Assembly (NCBI GenBank): GCA_033764965.1
Contig: JANRIN010000107.1
Coordinates: forward strand, 1-64,000
Direction of reading: 5' to 3'
Origin: JSC-12 sp033764965
GTDB lineage: Bacteria > Cyanobacteriota > Cyanobacteriia > Leptolyngbyales > Leptolyngbyaceae
DNA: 64,000 nt
Shown one piece after another: positions 43,553-53,800 of this stretch; position 1 is the stretch's first letter, and every line of letters begins with the position of its first letter. The notes beneath the pieces were generated by a model. It ran no database searches. It was not told the origin of the DNA and saw only the letters and a program-made list of their open reading frames with translations. A program made the translations under genes and the position numbers.

Positions 43553-43827
43553 TGGGGTCTCCTTTTAGTAGGGGATGGGTGTTAGGGGATGGGGGTTAGC
43601 CTTTTGCAGATGCAAGAATGAGGTTGGGGGGGAAATTAGGAGATTTTTAGAAAACAAAATATCTGTAGGAGCAGGTTTAGCAACAGAACTGTCAGTTAAT
43701 ATCAGGGACTTTGACAAAAACCTGCCTCTACTTGGCAATCGTATTAGGGGTTACAAAGCCGGGGAGATAAATCCTCGCACCTGTAAAGCTATCTCCCAAT
43801 TCCTAACCCCTAACCCCTAACCCCTCC
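43553..43827. repeat. Repeat-filled urtA-urtB spacer with MITE-like hairpin
   Basis: The spacer holds three layers of repeat. A G-rich run (TTAGGGGATGGG type, 43568-43602) and heptamers CCTAACC (about 43802-43825) face each other and could pair. Between them, GTAGGAGCAGGTTT (43665-43678) and AAACCTGCCTCTAC (43718-43731) form an inverted repeat with 12 of 14 matches around a 39-bp centre, shaped like a small non-autonomous element. No gene is accepted here. The structure may lower readthrough from urtA into urtBCDE. Confidence 0.8.
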
Positions 43828-45132
43828 CTACGTTGTCTTGAACTTGCCACCTTTTGCGGGATCAGACCAGTCACAAGAGAAGCCCTTGGTTTCGGTCACG
43901 AACTGGTTCCAGGGCACAGGCTTCACCGCCGTCTTGGTGTCGTACACGATCTCAAACAAACCATCGTCACGCACTTCGCCAATCCGTACCACTTTTGCCA
44001 AATGGTGATTCGGTTCTAGGGTTACTTCTCCTTCTGGAGCCGCAAAAGTTTGACCATAAGCTGCTGTCCGTACTTTTTCTAAATCGTCAACGGTTCCGGC
44101 TTTCTCCGCTGCTTGCTTCCACAGGTAAACCATGATGTAAGCCGCTTCCATAGGGTCGTTCACCACCCGATCGTCGCCGTACTTCTTCTTAAATGCCTCG
44201 ACGAACTTCTTGCTCTCAGGCGTATCCACCGTCTGGAAGTAGTTCCAGGCAGCGAAGTGTCCTTTGAGGTATTCCACGCCGATCGCTTTCACTTCTTCTT
44301 CCGCGATCGAAACAGACATAGAGGGGTACTTATCTGGTCCCATCCCAGCCCCCTGCAACTGCTTGAAGAATGCCACGTTGCTGTCACCGTTCAAGCTGTT
44401 GTAAATCACGCCGCCATTGGGTAGTGCGGCTTTGATTTTGGAAATGATGGGAGTGACTTCGGTGCCGCCCAGGGGAATGTAGTCTTCCCCAACGGTTTTG
44501 CCCCCTTTTGCCTCTAACTGAGCCTTGATGATGGTGTTGGCGGTTCGCGGGAAAACGTAGTCTGAGCCAACCAGGAAGAATTCTTTGCCTTTTTCTTTTA
44601 GCAACCACTCCACAGACGGCTCAATTTGCTGGTTGGGAGCCGCACCCGTGTAGAAGATGTTTTTGGAGCATTCCTGACCTTCGTACTGCACGGGATACCA
44701 CAGCATATGGTTCTTCGATTCAAAGGTGGGAAGAACGGCTTTGCGACTGGCAGAGGTCCAGCAGCCAAATACCGTCACCACTTTGTCTTGATCGATCAGT
44801 TTCTTGGCTTTTTCGTTGAAGGTTGGCCAGTCGGATGCCCCATCTTCGACGATCGCCTCAATCTTCTTACCCAGCACACCGCCAGCGGCGTTGATTTCTT
44901 CGATCGCGAGTTGCTCTGCATCTACCACACTCTTTTCGCTAATCGCCATCGTGCCACTCAAAGAATGGAGGATGCCGACTTTAATTGTGTCACCGGATGC
45001 CGCGGCTGTAGTCGCTTCGGGCGACGGTGAGGAGGTAGTAGTTGAAGTTCCGCCAGCACAAGCTTTCAACAGGACACTGCCAGCCACTGTAGAACCGAGA
45101 ATGATAAATTCACGACGACCAAACTCTGTCAT
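43828..45132 (-). CDS. urtA: Urea ABC transporter substrate-binding protein UrtA
   Basis: A 434-residue periplasmic binding protein. The N-terminus has a twin-arginine-like RREFI and a lipobox LLKAC with the lipid-modified Cys at 25, followed by a Thr/Ser-rich linker. The binding domain begins DTIKVGILHSLSGTMAISE, and WYPVQYEGQECSKNIFYTGA is highly typical of UrtA and amide-binding relatives. I start at ATG 45132; the ATG at 45168 adds a basic 12-residue leader without support. It delivers urea to UrtBC. An NtcA-type promoter precedes it. Confidence 0.95.
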   Translation of the reverse strand: MTEFGRREFIILGSTVAGSVLLKACAGGTSTTTSSPSPEATTAAASGDTIKVGILHSLSGTMAISEKSVVDAEQLAIEEINAAGGVLGKKIEAIVEDGASDWPTFNEKAKKLIDQDKVVTVFGCWTSASRKAVLPTFESKNHMLWYPVQYEGQECSKNIFYTGAAPNQQIEPSVEWLLKEKGKEFFLVGSDYVFPRTANTIIKAQLEAKGGKTVGEDYIPLGGTEVTPIISKIKAALPNGGVIYNSLNGDSNVAFFKQLQGAGMGPDKYPSMSVSIAEEEVKAIGVEYLKGHFAAWNYFQTVDTPESKKFVEAFKKKYGDDRVVNDPMEAAYIMVYLWKQAAEKAGTVDDLEKVRTAAYGQTFAAPEGEVTLEPNHHLAKVVRIGEVRDDGLFEIVYDTKTAVKPVPWNQFVTETKGFSCDWSDPAKGGKFKTT

Positions 45133-45190
45133 GGAACTATTACCCCTTCGAAACGAAACCGAGCACACACCACTCGGTGATAACTCTGAG

Positions 45191-45232
45191 ATACTAGAGT
45201 CAGGTTAAAGGGAAAAGTGTAGCTTGGTATAC
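45191..45232 (-). promoter_or_regulatory. NtcA-activated promoter of urtABCDE
   Basis: On the minus strand GTA-N8-TAC occupies 45232-45219 (GTATACCAAGCTAC; the palindromic site reads GTAGCTTGGTATAC on the plus strand). Exactly 22 nt follow before TAGTAT (45196-45191), which fits the TAN3T -10 box. This is the class II layout of NtcA-activated cyanobacterial promoters. It lies about 60 nt upstream of the urtA start codon. It predicts induction by nitrogen limitation. Confidence 0.88.
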
Positions 45233-45271
45233 AAAATATCCCTCTCAAGAAAGAAGTTTTGTAGCGAGAAC

Positions 45272-45883
45272 CTAGACTTTGGCGGCTAAATTCGCCTGTT
45301 GCTGGATGAATTGCACGATTTCAGGGAGACCACTGAGAGTTTTGAGATTCGTGAAGATAAACGGTTTCTCCCCTCGCATCTTGTGAGCATCCCGCTGCAT
45401 CACGTCCAAATCCGCTCCAACGTAAGGCGCAAGATCGATTTTATTAATCACCAACAAATCCGATTTAGTGATTCCAGGACCGCCCTTGCGCGGAATTTTG
45501 TCCCCTCCTGCCACGTCAATCACATAGATTGTTAAATCTACCAATTCTGGGCTAAACGTCGCTGCCAAATTATCGCCACCGCTTTCAACAAACACCAGAT
45601 CTAAAGGGGTAAACCGTCGCTCCAATTCTTCCACTGCTGCTAAATTCATGGAGGCATCTTCCCGAATTGCCGTATGGGGGCAACCGCCTGTTTCCACTCC
45701 TAAAATACGATCGCGCTCCAATGCCTGACTCCGCACTAGAAATTGAGCATCTTCCTGGGTATAAATATCGTTTGTGACCACCGCTAGATTGTAGCGATCG
45801 CGCATTGCCTTACACAACGCATCCACCAGGGCTGTTTTTCCTGAACCAACCGGACCTGCAACACCAACACGAAATGTACTCAT
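45272..45883 (-). CDS. ureG: Urease accessory GTPase UreG
   Basis: A 203-residue SIMIBI-class GTPase that delivers nickel to urease with UreE, UreF and UreH/D. Motifs are GVAGPVGSGKTALVDALC (P-loop), ETGGCPHTAIREDAS (CPH metal-binding motif), FVESGGDNLAATFSPEL and VINKIDLAP (guanine specificity). The start is ATG 45883. It is upstream of urtA on the same strand; the 139-bp spacer contains the NtcA promoter, so urt can be expressed separately. No other urease gene is in the window. Confidence 0.96.
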   Translation of the reverse strand: MSTFRVGVAGPVGSGKTALVDALCKAMRDRYNLAVVTNDIYTQEDAQFLVRSQALERDRILGVETGGCPHTAIREDASMNLAAVEELERRFTPLDLVFVESGGDNLAATFSPELVDLTIYVIDVAGGDKIPRKGGPGITKSDLLVINKIDLAPYVGADLDVMQRDAHKMRGEKPFIFTNLKTLSGLPEIVQFIQQQANLAAKV

Positions 45884-46061
45884 AGCAAAATTTAGGCTTA
45901 ATTTTCTATTAAAAATAGCTCAAAAAGAATGAAACATTTCCTAACGTTGTATATAGAAGCTGATCGATTTCTTACATGATTTCTTTTACGAATGGTGTCT
46001 GAATTACGTGTAGGGAACTATAGCAAAGACACACCAAAATTCCCCCGGATTGTTAGCATTC

Positions 46062-49000
46062 ATGAACGATATTGATTGGGTGGTGATTGAAACCACCGAA
46101 GGTACATTTAACCCCAACCAACTGCACCACAAAGAAACAGTTTTCACTTTAAGTAACGGATATTTAGGCACCCGCGGCACCTTTGAAGAAAGCTACCCTG
46201 GCAGTTGCCCAGCCACCCTAATCAACGGAGTCTATGATGCCGCCCCCGTTGTTATGACGGAACTGGCAAATTGCCCCGATTGGACGGCTTTAACGATTCA
46301 ACTGCGATCGCCCACTTCAGACTCATCCACTCCTGAATGGGAACGGTTTCGGCTCGATCAAGGCGAAATTTTAGACTACAAACGCTGGTTGCATATTCAA
46401 CAGGGCGTATTACGTCGCGTGGTGCGTTGGCGCAGTCCTGCTGGACACACCCTGGAACTGGAGTTTGAGCGGTTTGTTAGCCTGGATGATGCTCATGTGG
46501 CAGCGTTGGCTTGCACTGTGCGATCGCTGGATTTTACTGGCGAGGTCGAAATTCACGGCAGCTTAAATGGCTATCCCGACAATGAAGGCTTGATGCACTG
46601 GGAACAGGTGGATCAGTCTGGGACAAACAACCTGACCTGGCTCCACGTTCGCAGCCGTAAATCGAAGGTGGATCTGGCGATCGCGGCTTATCTTCAGGTT
46701 GATCATGCTGCTGCCAGGACGCAGGCAATCGTCTTTCACGGGCACACTGCCGCCGTTGCCAGTTTTACCCTGCAACCTCAGCAAGCGGTTCGCGTGGAGA
46801 AAATTGTCACCCTATTCACCTCCCTGGATGCCGACGATCCGGTGCAGACGGCGATTCACACCCTGAATCATTTACCTGGCTACAACGAATTGTTAGCAGC
46901 CCACAAAGCTGCCTGGGCAGAGGTTTGGCACCAAAGCGACGTGGTGATTGAAGGAGATAGCACGGCTCAGTTGGCAATTCGCTATAACCTGTTCCAACTT
47001 TTGTCGGCAGCGCCTCGTCACAGCGATCGGGTTAGCATTCCCGCCAAAGCTCTATCGGGCTTCGCCTATCGGGGGCACGTTTTCTGGGATACAGAAATCT
47101 TCATGTTGCCATTTTTGATTTATACCCAACCCGATCTGGCACGCAACCTGTTGACCTACCGCTACCAAACCTTACCTGGTGCTCGGCGTAAAGCTCAATA
47201 TTTGGGCTATGAAGGAGCGATGTATGTGTGGGAAAGCGCCAACACTGGGGATGAGGTGACTCCCAACTGGGTGCCCCACGCCCACGATCCCAAAGCCCTG
47301 GTTCGCATCTGGTGTGGCGACTTAGAGTTGCACATCAATACGGATGTGGCTTACGCCACCTGGCAATACTGGCAGGCAACCAGAGACGACGAGTGGATGT
47401 GCCGCTGCGGAGCCGAGATGATCCTGGATACGGCGGTGTTTTGGGGCAGTCGGGTGGAGTGGAATGAACTGGACGATCGCTACGAGATTCGCGACGTGAT
47501 TGGACCGGATGAATACCATGAGCGGGTTGATAACAATGCGTTCACCAATCGCATGGTGCAGTGGCATCTGCAAACCGCGTTGAAGGTTTGGGATTGGCTC
47601 GAAATTTACTATCCCGATACGGCGATCGCGCTTCAACCAGCCTTGCACCTGTCCGCAGAGCGGCTGCGCCATTGGCACCATTTGATCGATTACCTGTGGA
47701 TTCCTCAAGATGCCACCACGGGTTTGATTGAGCAGTTCGAAGGCTTTTTTGCCCTGGAAGATGTGGATTTAATGGAGTACGAACCCCGGCTCAAATCGAT
47801 GCAGGTGATTCTAGGGATTGAAGGAGCAAATCAGCGGCAGGTGTTGAAGCAAGCCGATGCCCTGATGTTGTTGTACTTGCTACGGCAAGGAGCCTTTGTC
47901 GAGGAGAGTGGGCAGGATTCGCCAGAACTGATTTTGGCTAAAGCGCTGCACGATCGCCAGGTTTTACAAACCAACTGGGATTATTACAACCCTCGAACGG
48001 ATCACACTTACGGCTCGTCCTTAAGTCCAGCGGTTCATGCGGTATTGGCGTGCGAATTGGGCGATCCCAACCAGGCATACGAGCACTTCATGCGATCGGC
48101 TTTAGTGGATCTTGCCGATGTGCGAGGCAATGCAGCGGAAGGAATCCATGCTGCTTCCGCGGGTGGAGTGTGGCAGGCAATTGTGTTCGGCTTTGCGGGC
48201 ATCCATTTAACCTCCACCGGACCGATCTCCGCCCCCACCCTCCCTGCTGGCTGGACTCGCTTAAAATTCTGCCTCACCTGGCAGGGCAAACCCTACGAGT
48301 TCGATTTGCGATCGTCCGAGGTGGAAGCCACCCAAACCAGTCAGCTTCCCCCGATCCAGGCGGTGATTTTCGACCTGGATGGAGTCATTACGGACACCTC
48401 CGAGTTTCACTATCAGGGGTGGCAACGATTGGCAGATGAGGAGGGGTTGCCCTTCGATCGCCAGATGAACGAATCCCTGCGTGGCATTTCACGCCGAGAA
48501 TCCCTGCAACGGATGCTGAATGGGCGAGAAGTCACGGATGAGCAGTTTCAGGAAATGATGGATCGCAAGAATCGTTACTACCTGGATTTAATTCGCACCA
48601 TCACACCTAATCACTTGCTGCCCGGTGTTGCTCAACTCCTGGACGACTTGCAAGCCGCGGGGATCAAAATTGCCTTGGGTTCCTCCAGCAAAAATGCGCC
48701 TGAAGTGCTGCAACGGCTAGGAATTGCCCACTACATGGATGCGATCGCAGATGGCAACAGCGTCACCCAATCCAAACCTGCTCCTGATGTGTTTCTCCAT
48801 GCTGCCCACCAACTCACCCTTGCCCCGGAACACTGTATTGTGGTGGAAGATGCGGCTTCTGGGATTGAAGCGGCGATGCGGGCGGGAATGTGGGCGATCG
48901 GGCTAGGCGAACTCAGCCGAGTCAAAGATGCTCATCTGGTGCTTCCCGATTTGGCAAACACGTCCTGGGCAGAACTGCTCGATCGTTTAACGCAGATTGT

Positions 49001-49082
49001 CTCTGCACCTTCTAACCACCTGACCGTGCAATATCTCACCCATTTGCAAGCGGCAAGTCGGGCGAAAATTAAAACCTCTTGA
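46062..49082 (+). CDS. GH65 disaccharide phosphorylase fused to beta-phosphoglucomutase-type HAD
   Basis: A 1006-residue fusion. Residues 1-750 are a glycoside hydrolase family 65 phosphorylase (maltose/trehalose/kojibiose phosphorylase type) with the catalytic acid Glu484 in VIGPDEYHERVDNNAFTNRM, the phosphate-site HAASAGG near 690, and the N-terminal LSNGYLGTRGTFEE. Residues from about 765 form a HAD beta-phosphoglucomutase: VIFDLDGVITD with Asp771/Asp773, GSSSKNAP, KPAPDVFLHAAHQL and EDAASGIEAAM. The phosphorylase would make beta-glucose-1-phosphate from an alpha-glucoside and the fused mutase convert it to glucose-6-phosphate. Substrate not assignable. Start ATG 46062; its stop overlaps the next start. 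Confidence 0.9.
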   Translation: MNDIDWVVIETTEGTFNPNQLHHKETVFTLSNGYLGTRGTFEESYPGSCPATLINGVYDAAPVVMTELANCPDWTALTIQLRSPTSDSSTPEWERFRLDQGEILDYKRWLHIQQGVLRRVVRWRSPAGHTLELEFERFVSLDDAHVAALACTVRSLDFTGEVEIHGSLNGYPDNEGLMHWEQVDQSGTNNLTWLHVRSRKSKVDLAIAAYLQVDHAAARTQAIVFHGHTAAVASFTLQPQQAVRVEKIVTLFTSLDADDPVQTAIHTLNHLPGYNELLAAHKAAWAEVWHQSDVVIEGDSTAQLAIRYNLFQLLSAAPRHSDRVSIPAKALSGFAYRGHVFWDTEIFMLPFLIYTQPDLARNLLTYRYQTLPGARRKAQYLGYEGAMYVWESANTGDEVTPNWVPHAHDPKALVRIWCGDLELHINTDVAYATWQYWQATRDDEWMCRCGAEMILDTAVFWGSRVEWNELDDRYEIRDVIGPDEYHERVDNNAFTNRMVQWHLQTALKVWDWLEIYYPDTAIALQPALHLSAERLRHWHHLIDYLWIPQDATTGLIEQFEGFFALEDVDLMEYEPRLKSMQVILGIEGANQRQVLKQADALMLLYLLRQGAFVEESGQDSPELILAKALHDRQVLQTNWDYYNPRTDHTYGSSLSPAVHAVLACELGDPNQAYEHFMRSALVDLADVRGNAAEGIHAASAGGVWQAIVFGFAGIHLTSTGPISAPTLPAGWTRLKFCLTWQGKPYEFDLRSSEVEATQTSQLPPIQAVIFDLDGVITDTSEFHYQGWQRLADEEGLPFDRQMNESLRGISRRESLQRMLNGREVTDEQFQEMMDRKNRYYLDLIRTITPNHLLPGVAQLLDDLQAAGIKIALGSSSKNAPEVLQRLGIAHYMDAIADGNSVTQSKPAPDVFLHAAHQLTLAPEHCIVVEDAASGIEAAMRAGMWAIGLGELSRVKDAHLVLPDLANTSWAELLDRLTQIVSAPSNHLTVQYLTHLQAASRAKIKTS

Positions 49083-50500
49083 AACTTCTTGCCTACCTCT
49101 ACACCGATCCCTTACTTGAGCCATCTCCTGACCTGACCCCATCGGGTTGGGAGATGGCTCAGGTCTATCATGATTTGCGACTGACCGCACCCGGAAAACC
49201 AGGTGGAACGGGAAAAAGTCCTGCGGCTGAACCCCGCCCCCAGTGGCAACAACTGATCCAGGATTGCCAAACAACTTCTGTAGACGGAGTGGTGATTCGG
49301 CAATTGGAGGATTTAGGCGAAACCCTACAGACAGTCAGCGATCGGCTGGCACAACTGGAGGCACTCCAAATTCCCGTTCTAGTGCTGGCGGAGTTGGATT
49401 CTGACGCAGCAGCATCTCAACCCCTGACCCTGGGAACTGCCCCTGCCGAAATTTTGCACCGATTGCAGCACTTCCAACAACAGCAACGCAGTCGGCGCAT
49501 TCGTCAGGGGCACGCCCAGAATCGGGTCAAAGCCTTGCCTCCACCCGGAAAAGCACCCTATGGTTATCGGCGCGGCAAGACAGGTTACGTCATCGATCGC
49601 ACCACCGCCCCCGTGGTCAAAGACTTTTTTGAGCAGTTTTTGTTGTACGGGTCTGTGCGGGGCGCAGTGCGTTACTTAGCCAAGCGCTATAACAAAAAAA
49701 TTTCCGCCTCAACCGGGCAACGCTGGCTCACCAACCCCGTCTATCGCGGAGACCTGGCTTATCAAGATGGAAACCAGGTGCGCGATGCCCATCCAGCCAT
49801 CATTTCGCGGGATGAATCTGCCCAAGTCGATCGCTTACTCCGCCGCAATCAACGCCTACCCTCCCGGTCTGCCAGTGCGCCGCGATCGCTGGCAGGCTTA
49901 GTCACCTGTGCTCAGTGTCAATCTGCCATGACGATCGCCCAAGTGACTTCTCGCCGCAAGCGCAACTCAAACCCCAAATCCCCCAATCAGCCCCAGGAAT
50001 ACTTATACTTGCGTCCCCGCACCTGCCCTTTGCAGCCTAAATGTGCAGGCTTACCCTACAGTCAGGTATTGCAAGCCACCATCCAACAGATTTGTGAGGA
50101 ATTGCCACGGGCGCTTTCAGGCGTAGAGTTACCCGACATCAGCCAGATCAAACAGGGCATCAGTGGGGCGATCGCGGCAAAGCAAACCATTCTTGAACAG
50201 CTATCTTCTCTAGTTGAACAAGGCATTTTAGATCAAAGCACTGCGGATTTGCGGACTTATACTCTGCGGACGGAAATTGCTGAGTTACAGAACAACCTCT
50301 CCCAACTGCCGCCAGTGGATCTCAAAGCCACCGCCCAAACTCTTTCAATTCCGCAATTCTGGCTGGATCTCACTGAACCAGAACGACGGGCTTACCTGCG
50401 TGAATTCATTCGCGATATTCAATTGATTCGTCAAAATGACAACTGGACGCTGAAACTCCTTTTTTCTTTCATACCTACCATCAGCATCAGCCAGGAATAG
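49079..50500 (+). CDS. Serine-recombinase-like protein with degenerate catalytic domain
   Basis: A 473-residue protein with the architecture of large serine recombinases. The N-terminal ~125 residues match a resolvase fold only loosely: AYLYTDPLLE stands where the catalytic YxRVS motif should be (Thr9, no Ser), and IRQLEDLGETL replaces the DRLxR arginine motif. The Recombinase domain is intact (PPPGKAPYGYRRGKTGYVID, then WLTNPVYRGDLAYQDG), as is a zinc ribbon (C277, C280, C316, C322) and a C-terminal coiled coil. Similar proteins occur in other cyanobacteria. The TTG start overlaps the upstream stop (TTGA), giving translational coupling. It is probably a DNA-binding protein rather than an active recombinase, by inference. 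Confidence 0.75.
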   Translation: MKLLAYLYTDPLLEPSPDLTPSGWEMAQVYHDLRLTAPGKPGGTGKSPAAEPRPQWQQLIQDCQTTSVDGVVIRQLEDLGETLQTVSDRLAQLEALQIPVLVLAELDSDAAASQPLTLGTAPAEILHRLQHFQQQQRSRRIRQGHAQNRVKALPPPGKAPYGYRRGKTGYVIDRTTAPVVKDFFEQFLLYGSVRGAVRYLAKRYNKKISASTGQRWLTNPVYRGDLAYQDGNQVRDAHPAIISRDESAQVDRLLRRNQRLPSRSASAPRSLAGLVTCAQCQSAMTIAQVTSRRKRNSNPKSPNQPQEYLYLRPRTCPLQPKCAGLPYSQVLQATIQQICEELPRALSGVELPDISQIKQGISGAIAAKQTILEQLSSLVEQGILDQSTADLRTYTLRTEIAELQNNLSQLPPVDLKATAQTLSIPQFWLDLTEPERRAYLREFIRDIQLIRQNDNWTLKLLFSFIPTISISQE

Positions 50501-50857
50501 GGTTTGTTGCTTGTCCAATCCCTTTATCACAGGTAATCAATCTTTTATCGCAGCTAATCAATTTTTGTAACAGATTCCTGCGATGCTACTACTAAAAAAT
50601 TAATAATCAATGATTTACTCAGCAAATCAATATATTCTTTTACACATAGTAATTTCTCTATAAACTTGGTATTCCCCAGAGTCCAGACAGCATTAACTCC
50701 TTATATAAATTCTGTCGAAGAGATTTTAAAGTCGGAACTATTGCAAGTATTGGGCTGTTGGCAAAAGTTCCTGATATTTTCTCTAGGCAGTTCAAGCCAG
50801 GGCAGCAAGAATAGTATTTTCTCAGTGCTGATAGTTCAACACGATCGCGGTTTATGT
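50501..50857. other. Region upstream of the histidine kinase
   Basis: About 357 bp. The same frame as the kinase is open from 50666, but family start evidence favours ATG 50858, so most of this is probably leader. A 21-bp direct repeat is annotated separately. Nothing else recognised. Confidence 0.4.
50523..50564. repeat. Two-copy 21-bp direct repeat
   Basis: TTTATCACAGGTAATCAATC at 50523 and TTTATCGCAGCTAATCAATT at 50544 are adjacent 21-bp copies differing at three positions. The spacing of two helical turns suits a pair of protein binding sites. It lies between the recombinase-like gene and the kinase gene. Confidence 0.65.
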
Positions 50858-53800
50858 ATGGCAAAAATCTTAATTGTTGAGGATGAGACCGTTGCCGCCC
50901 AAAGTATTCAAACCTTTCTGGAAGCTTCAGCACATCAAATTCTAGCCGTTGTGGAGACTGGATCTGAGGCGATTCAACGGGCTGCCGATCTTGCTCCTGA
51001 TTTAGTCCTCATGGACATCTACTTGAGAGACGAAGTCGATGGCATTGCTGCTGCCGATCGCATTTATCAAGAACTCGGAATTCCGATCATCTTTCTCAGT
51101 GCAAACACGGAAGATTCCATCTTGCAACGAGCTGTCGCCACCAAACCTTTTGGCTACCTGGTCAAGCCCTTTAATCAAACTGAACTGATTACCGCCATCA
51201 ATATCGCGTTGCAACGCCATCGTCTAGAAAAACAACTGGAGCAAACGGAGCAATGGTTGGCAACTACGCTGAACAGCATTGGGGATGGCACGATCGCGAC
51301 TGATAAAAATGGAGCGATCACGTTTATCAATCCAGTTGCGGAAGCCATCACCGGTTGGCAGCAAGGGGAAGCGTTAGGGACACCCGTGGATGTCGTGTTG
51401 AATTTAGTGGATGCGAGTACCCAGGAAGCGATCGATAATCCGCTTCTACAGGCAATGCAGGAGAATACAACAGTTACTTTGCCCGACTATTGTATTCTGC
51501 GAACCAAGCAGGGACTAGAACGGGTCATTGGGGATTCGGCTGCGCCCATCCGCGATCGCAATGGCGAGATTTTAGGCGGCATTTTAGTCTTTCAAGATAT
51601 CACTACCCGCAAACAGGCAGAAGACTTGCTCTATCAGCGGGAACAAGAATTTCGAGCGCTGGTGGAAAATTCTCCCGACATCGTCGCCCGCTTCGATCCA
51701 GATCTGCGTCATCTCTACGTCAACCCGTCGATCGAGCGGCTCACTGGAGTTCCCATGCCTGCCTTCATTGGCAAAACAAACCGGGAAATGGGGATGCCAG
51801 AAACCCTGGTGAACTTTTGGGAAGCTCAACTGCGCCAAGTCTTTGCCACAGCTCAAGAACAACAAGTTGAGTTTGAAGCCGTGACGCTGAATGGATTGCG
51901 CTATTTTCAAGCTCGCATTGTTCCCGAACTGACGCAAGGGGGGCAGGTGGCGACGGTGCTGAGTGTGACGCGAGACATTACCGATCGTAAACAAACCGAG
52001 GAAGCCTTACGCCTGCAAGTAGAACGAGAAGAGTTGTTGGGTGTTATTACTCAACGAATTCGCGAATCCCTGGAGCTAGAAGATATTCTCAATACCGCTG
52101 TGACTGAAGTTCGGCATTTGCTCCACGCCGATCGCGTCGTAATTTATCGCTTCGATATAAGTTGGAGCGGTTTTGTGATTGTGGAATCTCTCGCCCCCGG
52201 TTGGACTTCGATCGTTGGGCGAGAAATTTATGATCCCTGCCTCGCCACAGACACCTGTATTATTCCCTTCACCCAGGGGCGAGTGGGGGTGATTAACAAT
52301 GTCGCCACCTCTGGTCTAGCCGATTGCTATGTTGATTTGCTGAATCAACTTCAGGTGCAGGCGAACCTGGTGATTCCCGTTCTCGAAGCTGATCGCCTGT
52401 GGGGGCTGATTGCAGTGCAACAATGCTCTGCGCCACGAGATTGGCAAGCGTGGGAAGTGGACTTTCTCACGCGGCTATCAACCAAACTCTCGATCGCCAT
52501 CCAGCAAAGCCAGCTTTATCAACAAACCCAAATGCTCGTTTTACGGGAGCAATCCTTAAATCGAGTGGTTCAAGCCGTTCGCAACTCCCTCGACCTGGCA
52601 ACCATTTTTGATACCGCCGTTGCCGAAATTGGCGAATTGCTCCACGTAGACCAGGTTTCGATTTTGCAATACTTACCAGCCCAAAAAATTTGGGTTTACC
52701 TGGCGATTTACCATAGAAATCCTGAACAAGCCTCCACCTATCTGGGGCTGGAAGTGCCCGATGAAGGCAATCCCCACACAGCAATCTTGAAGCAGGGAGC
52801 CATTTTGCGCGTGGATGATGCCACTACGCTGGAAGACGAATTCAGCCAAATTATGGCGCGAACCTTTCCCGGCGGTTGGTTGAATGTACCGTTGCAGGTG
52901 GGTGATACGGTTTGGGGTGCCATTAACCTGGTTCAGCATGAACAACCCTTTGTTTGGCAGGATTGGCAAGTGGAACTCACCTGCACGATCGCCGATCAAC
53001 TGGCGATCGCCATCCACCAATCCCGGCTCTATACCGAAGTTCAGCGGCTCAACGTTGATCTGGAAAGCCAGGTCTTAGAACGCACCTCCCTGTTGCAACA
53101 AGCGCTCAACTTTGAGGCATTGCTCAAACGCATCACCGATAAAGTTCGCGACTCCCTGGATGAGCAGCAGATCTTAGAAACGGCTGTCACTGAAGTTGGG
53201 CAGGGGTTAAGCCTGGAATACTGTGGCGCAGCGATCTACAGCGCCGACCTGACCCTCGCCACCATTACGCACGAATTTACGCGATCGCCGGCATTTCGTA
53301 CCACAAACCGCGAGTTTCGAGTCACAGGCGAACCCGCGTCGGACATTTATAACCAACTTTTTCAGGCACAGCATTGCCAGTTCTGCCTCGTTGGTTCAAA
53401 CCCGTTGCATCCGGCTGAAACGAATCACGCGATTCTGGCGTGTCCGATTTGGGATGATCAGGATGTTTTAGGTGATATTTGGCTCTTCCGCGCAGTTGAC
53501 GAAACCTACAGCGAGGCAGAAATCCGCCTGGTTGAACAAGTTGCCAATCAATGCGCGATCGCCCTGCGCCAATCTCGTCTCTACCAGGCAACTCAGGCAC
53601 AGGTGACTGAACTGGAACGGCTAAACCAGCTTAAAGATGACTTTCTCAGCACCATCTCTCACGAGTTGCGGACCCCAATGGCAAGCATCAAAATGGCGAT
53701 TCAGCTTCTGGACATGGTGCTGCGTCCGCTGAATATTTTGGATGAGTCAACCCCAGCCAGTCGCTATTTCCAGATTTTGGAGCGGGAGTGCGATCGGGAA

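Noticed and set aside
43575..43820. 81-codon plus-strand frame in the urtA-urtB spacer
   Set aside because: Made almost entirely of repeat sequence and lies between two minus-strand operon genes.
49079..50500. Recombinase gene as sign of a mobile island
   Set aside because: No attachment repeats, IS ends or phage genes nearby and the catalytic motif is missing.
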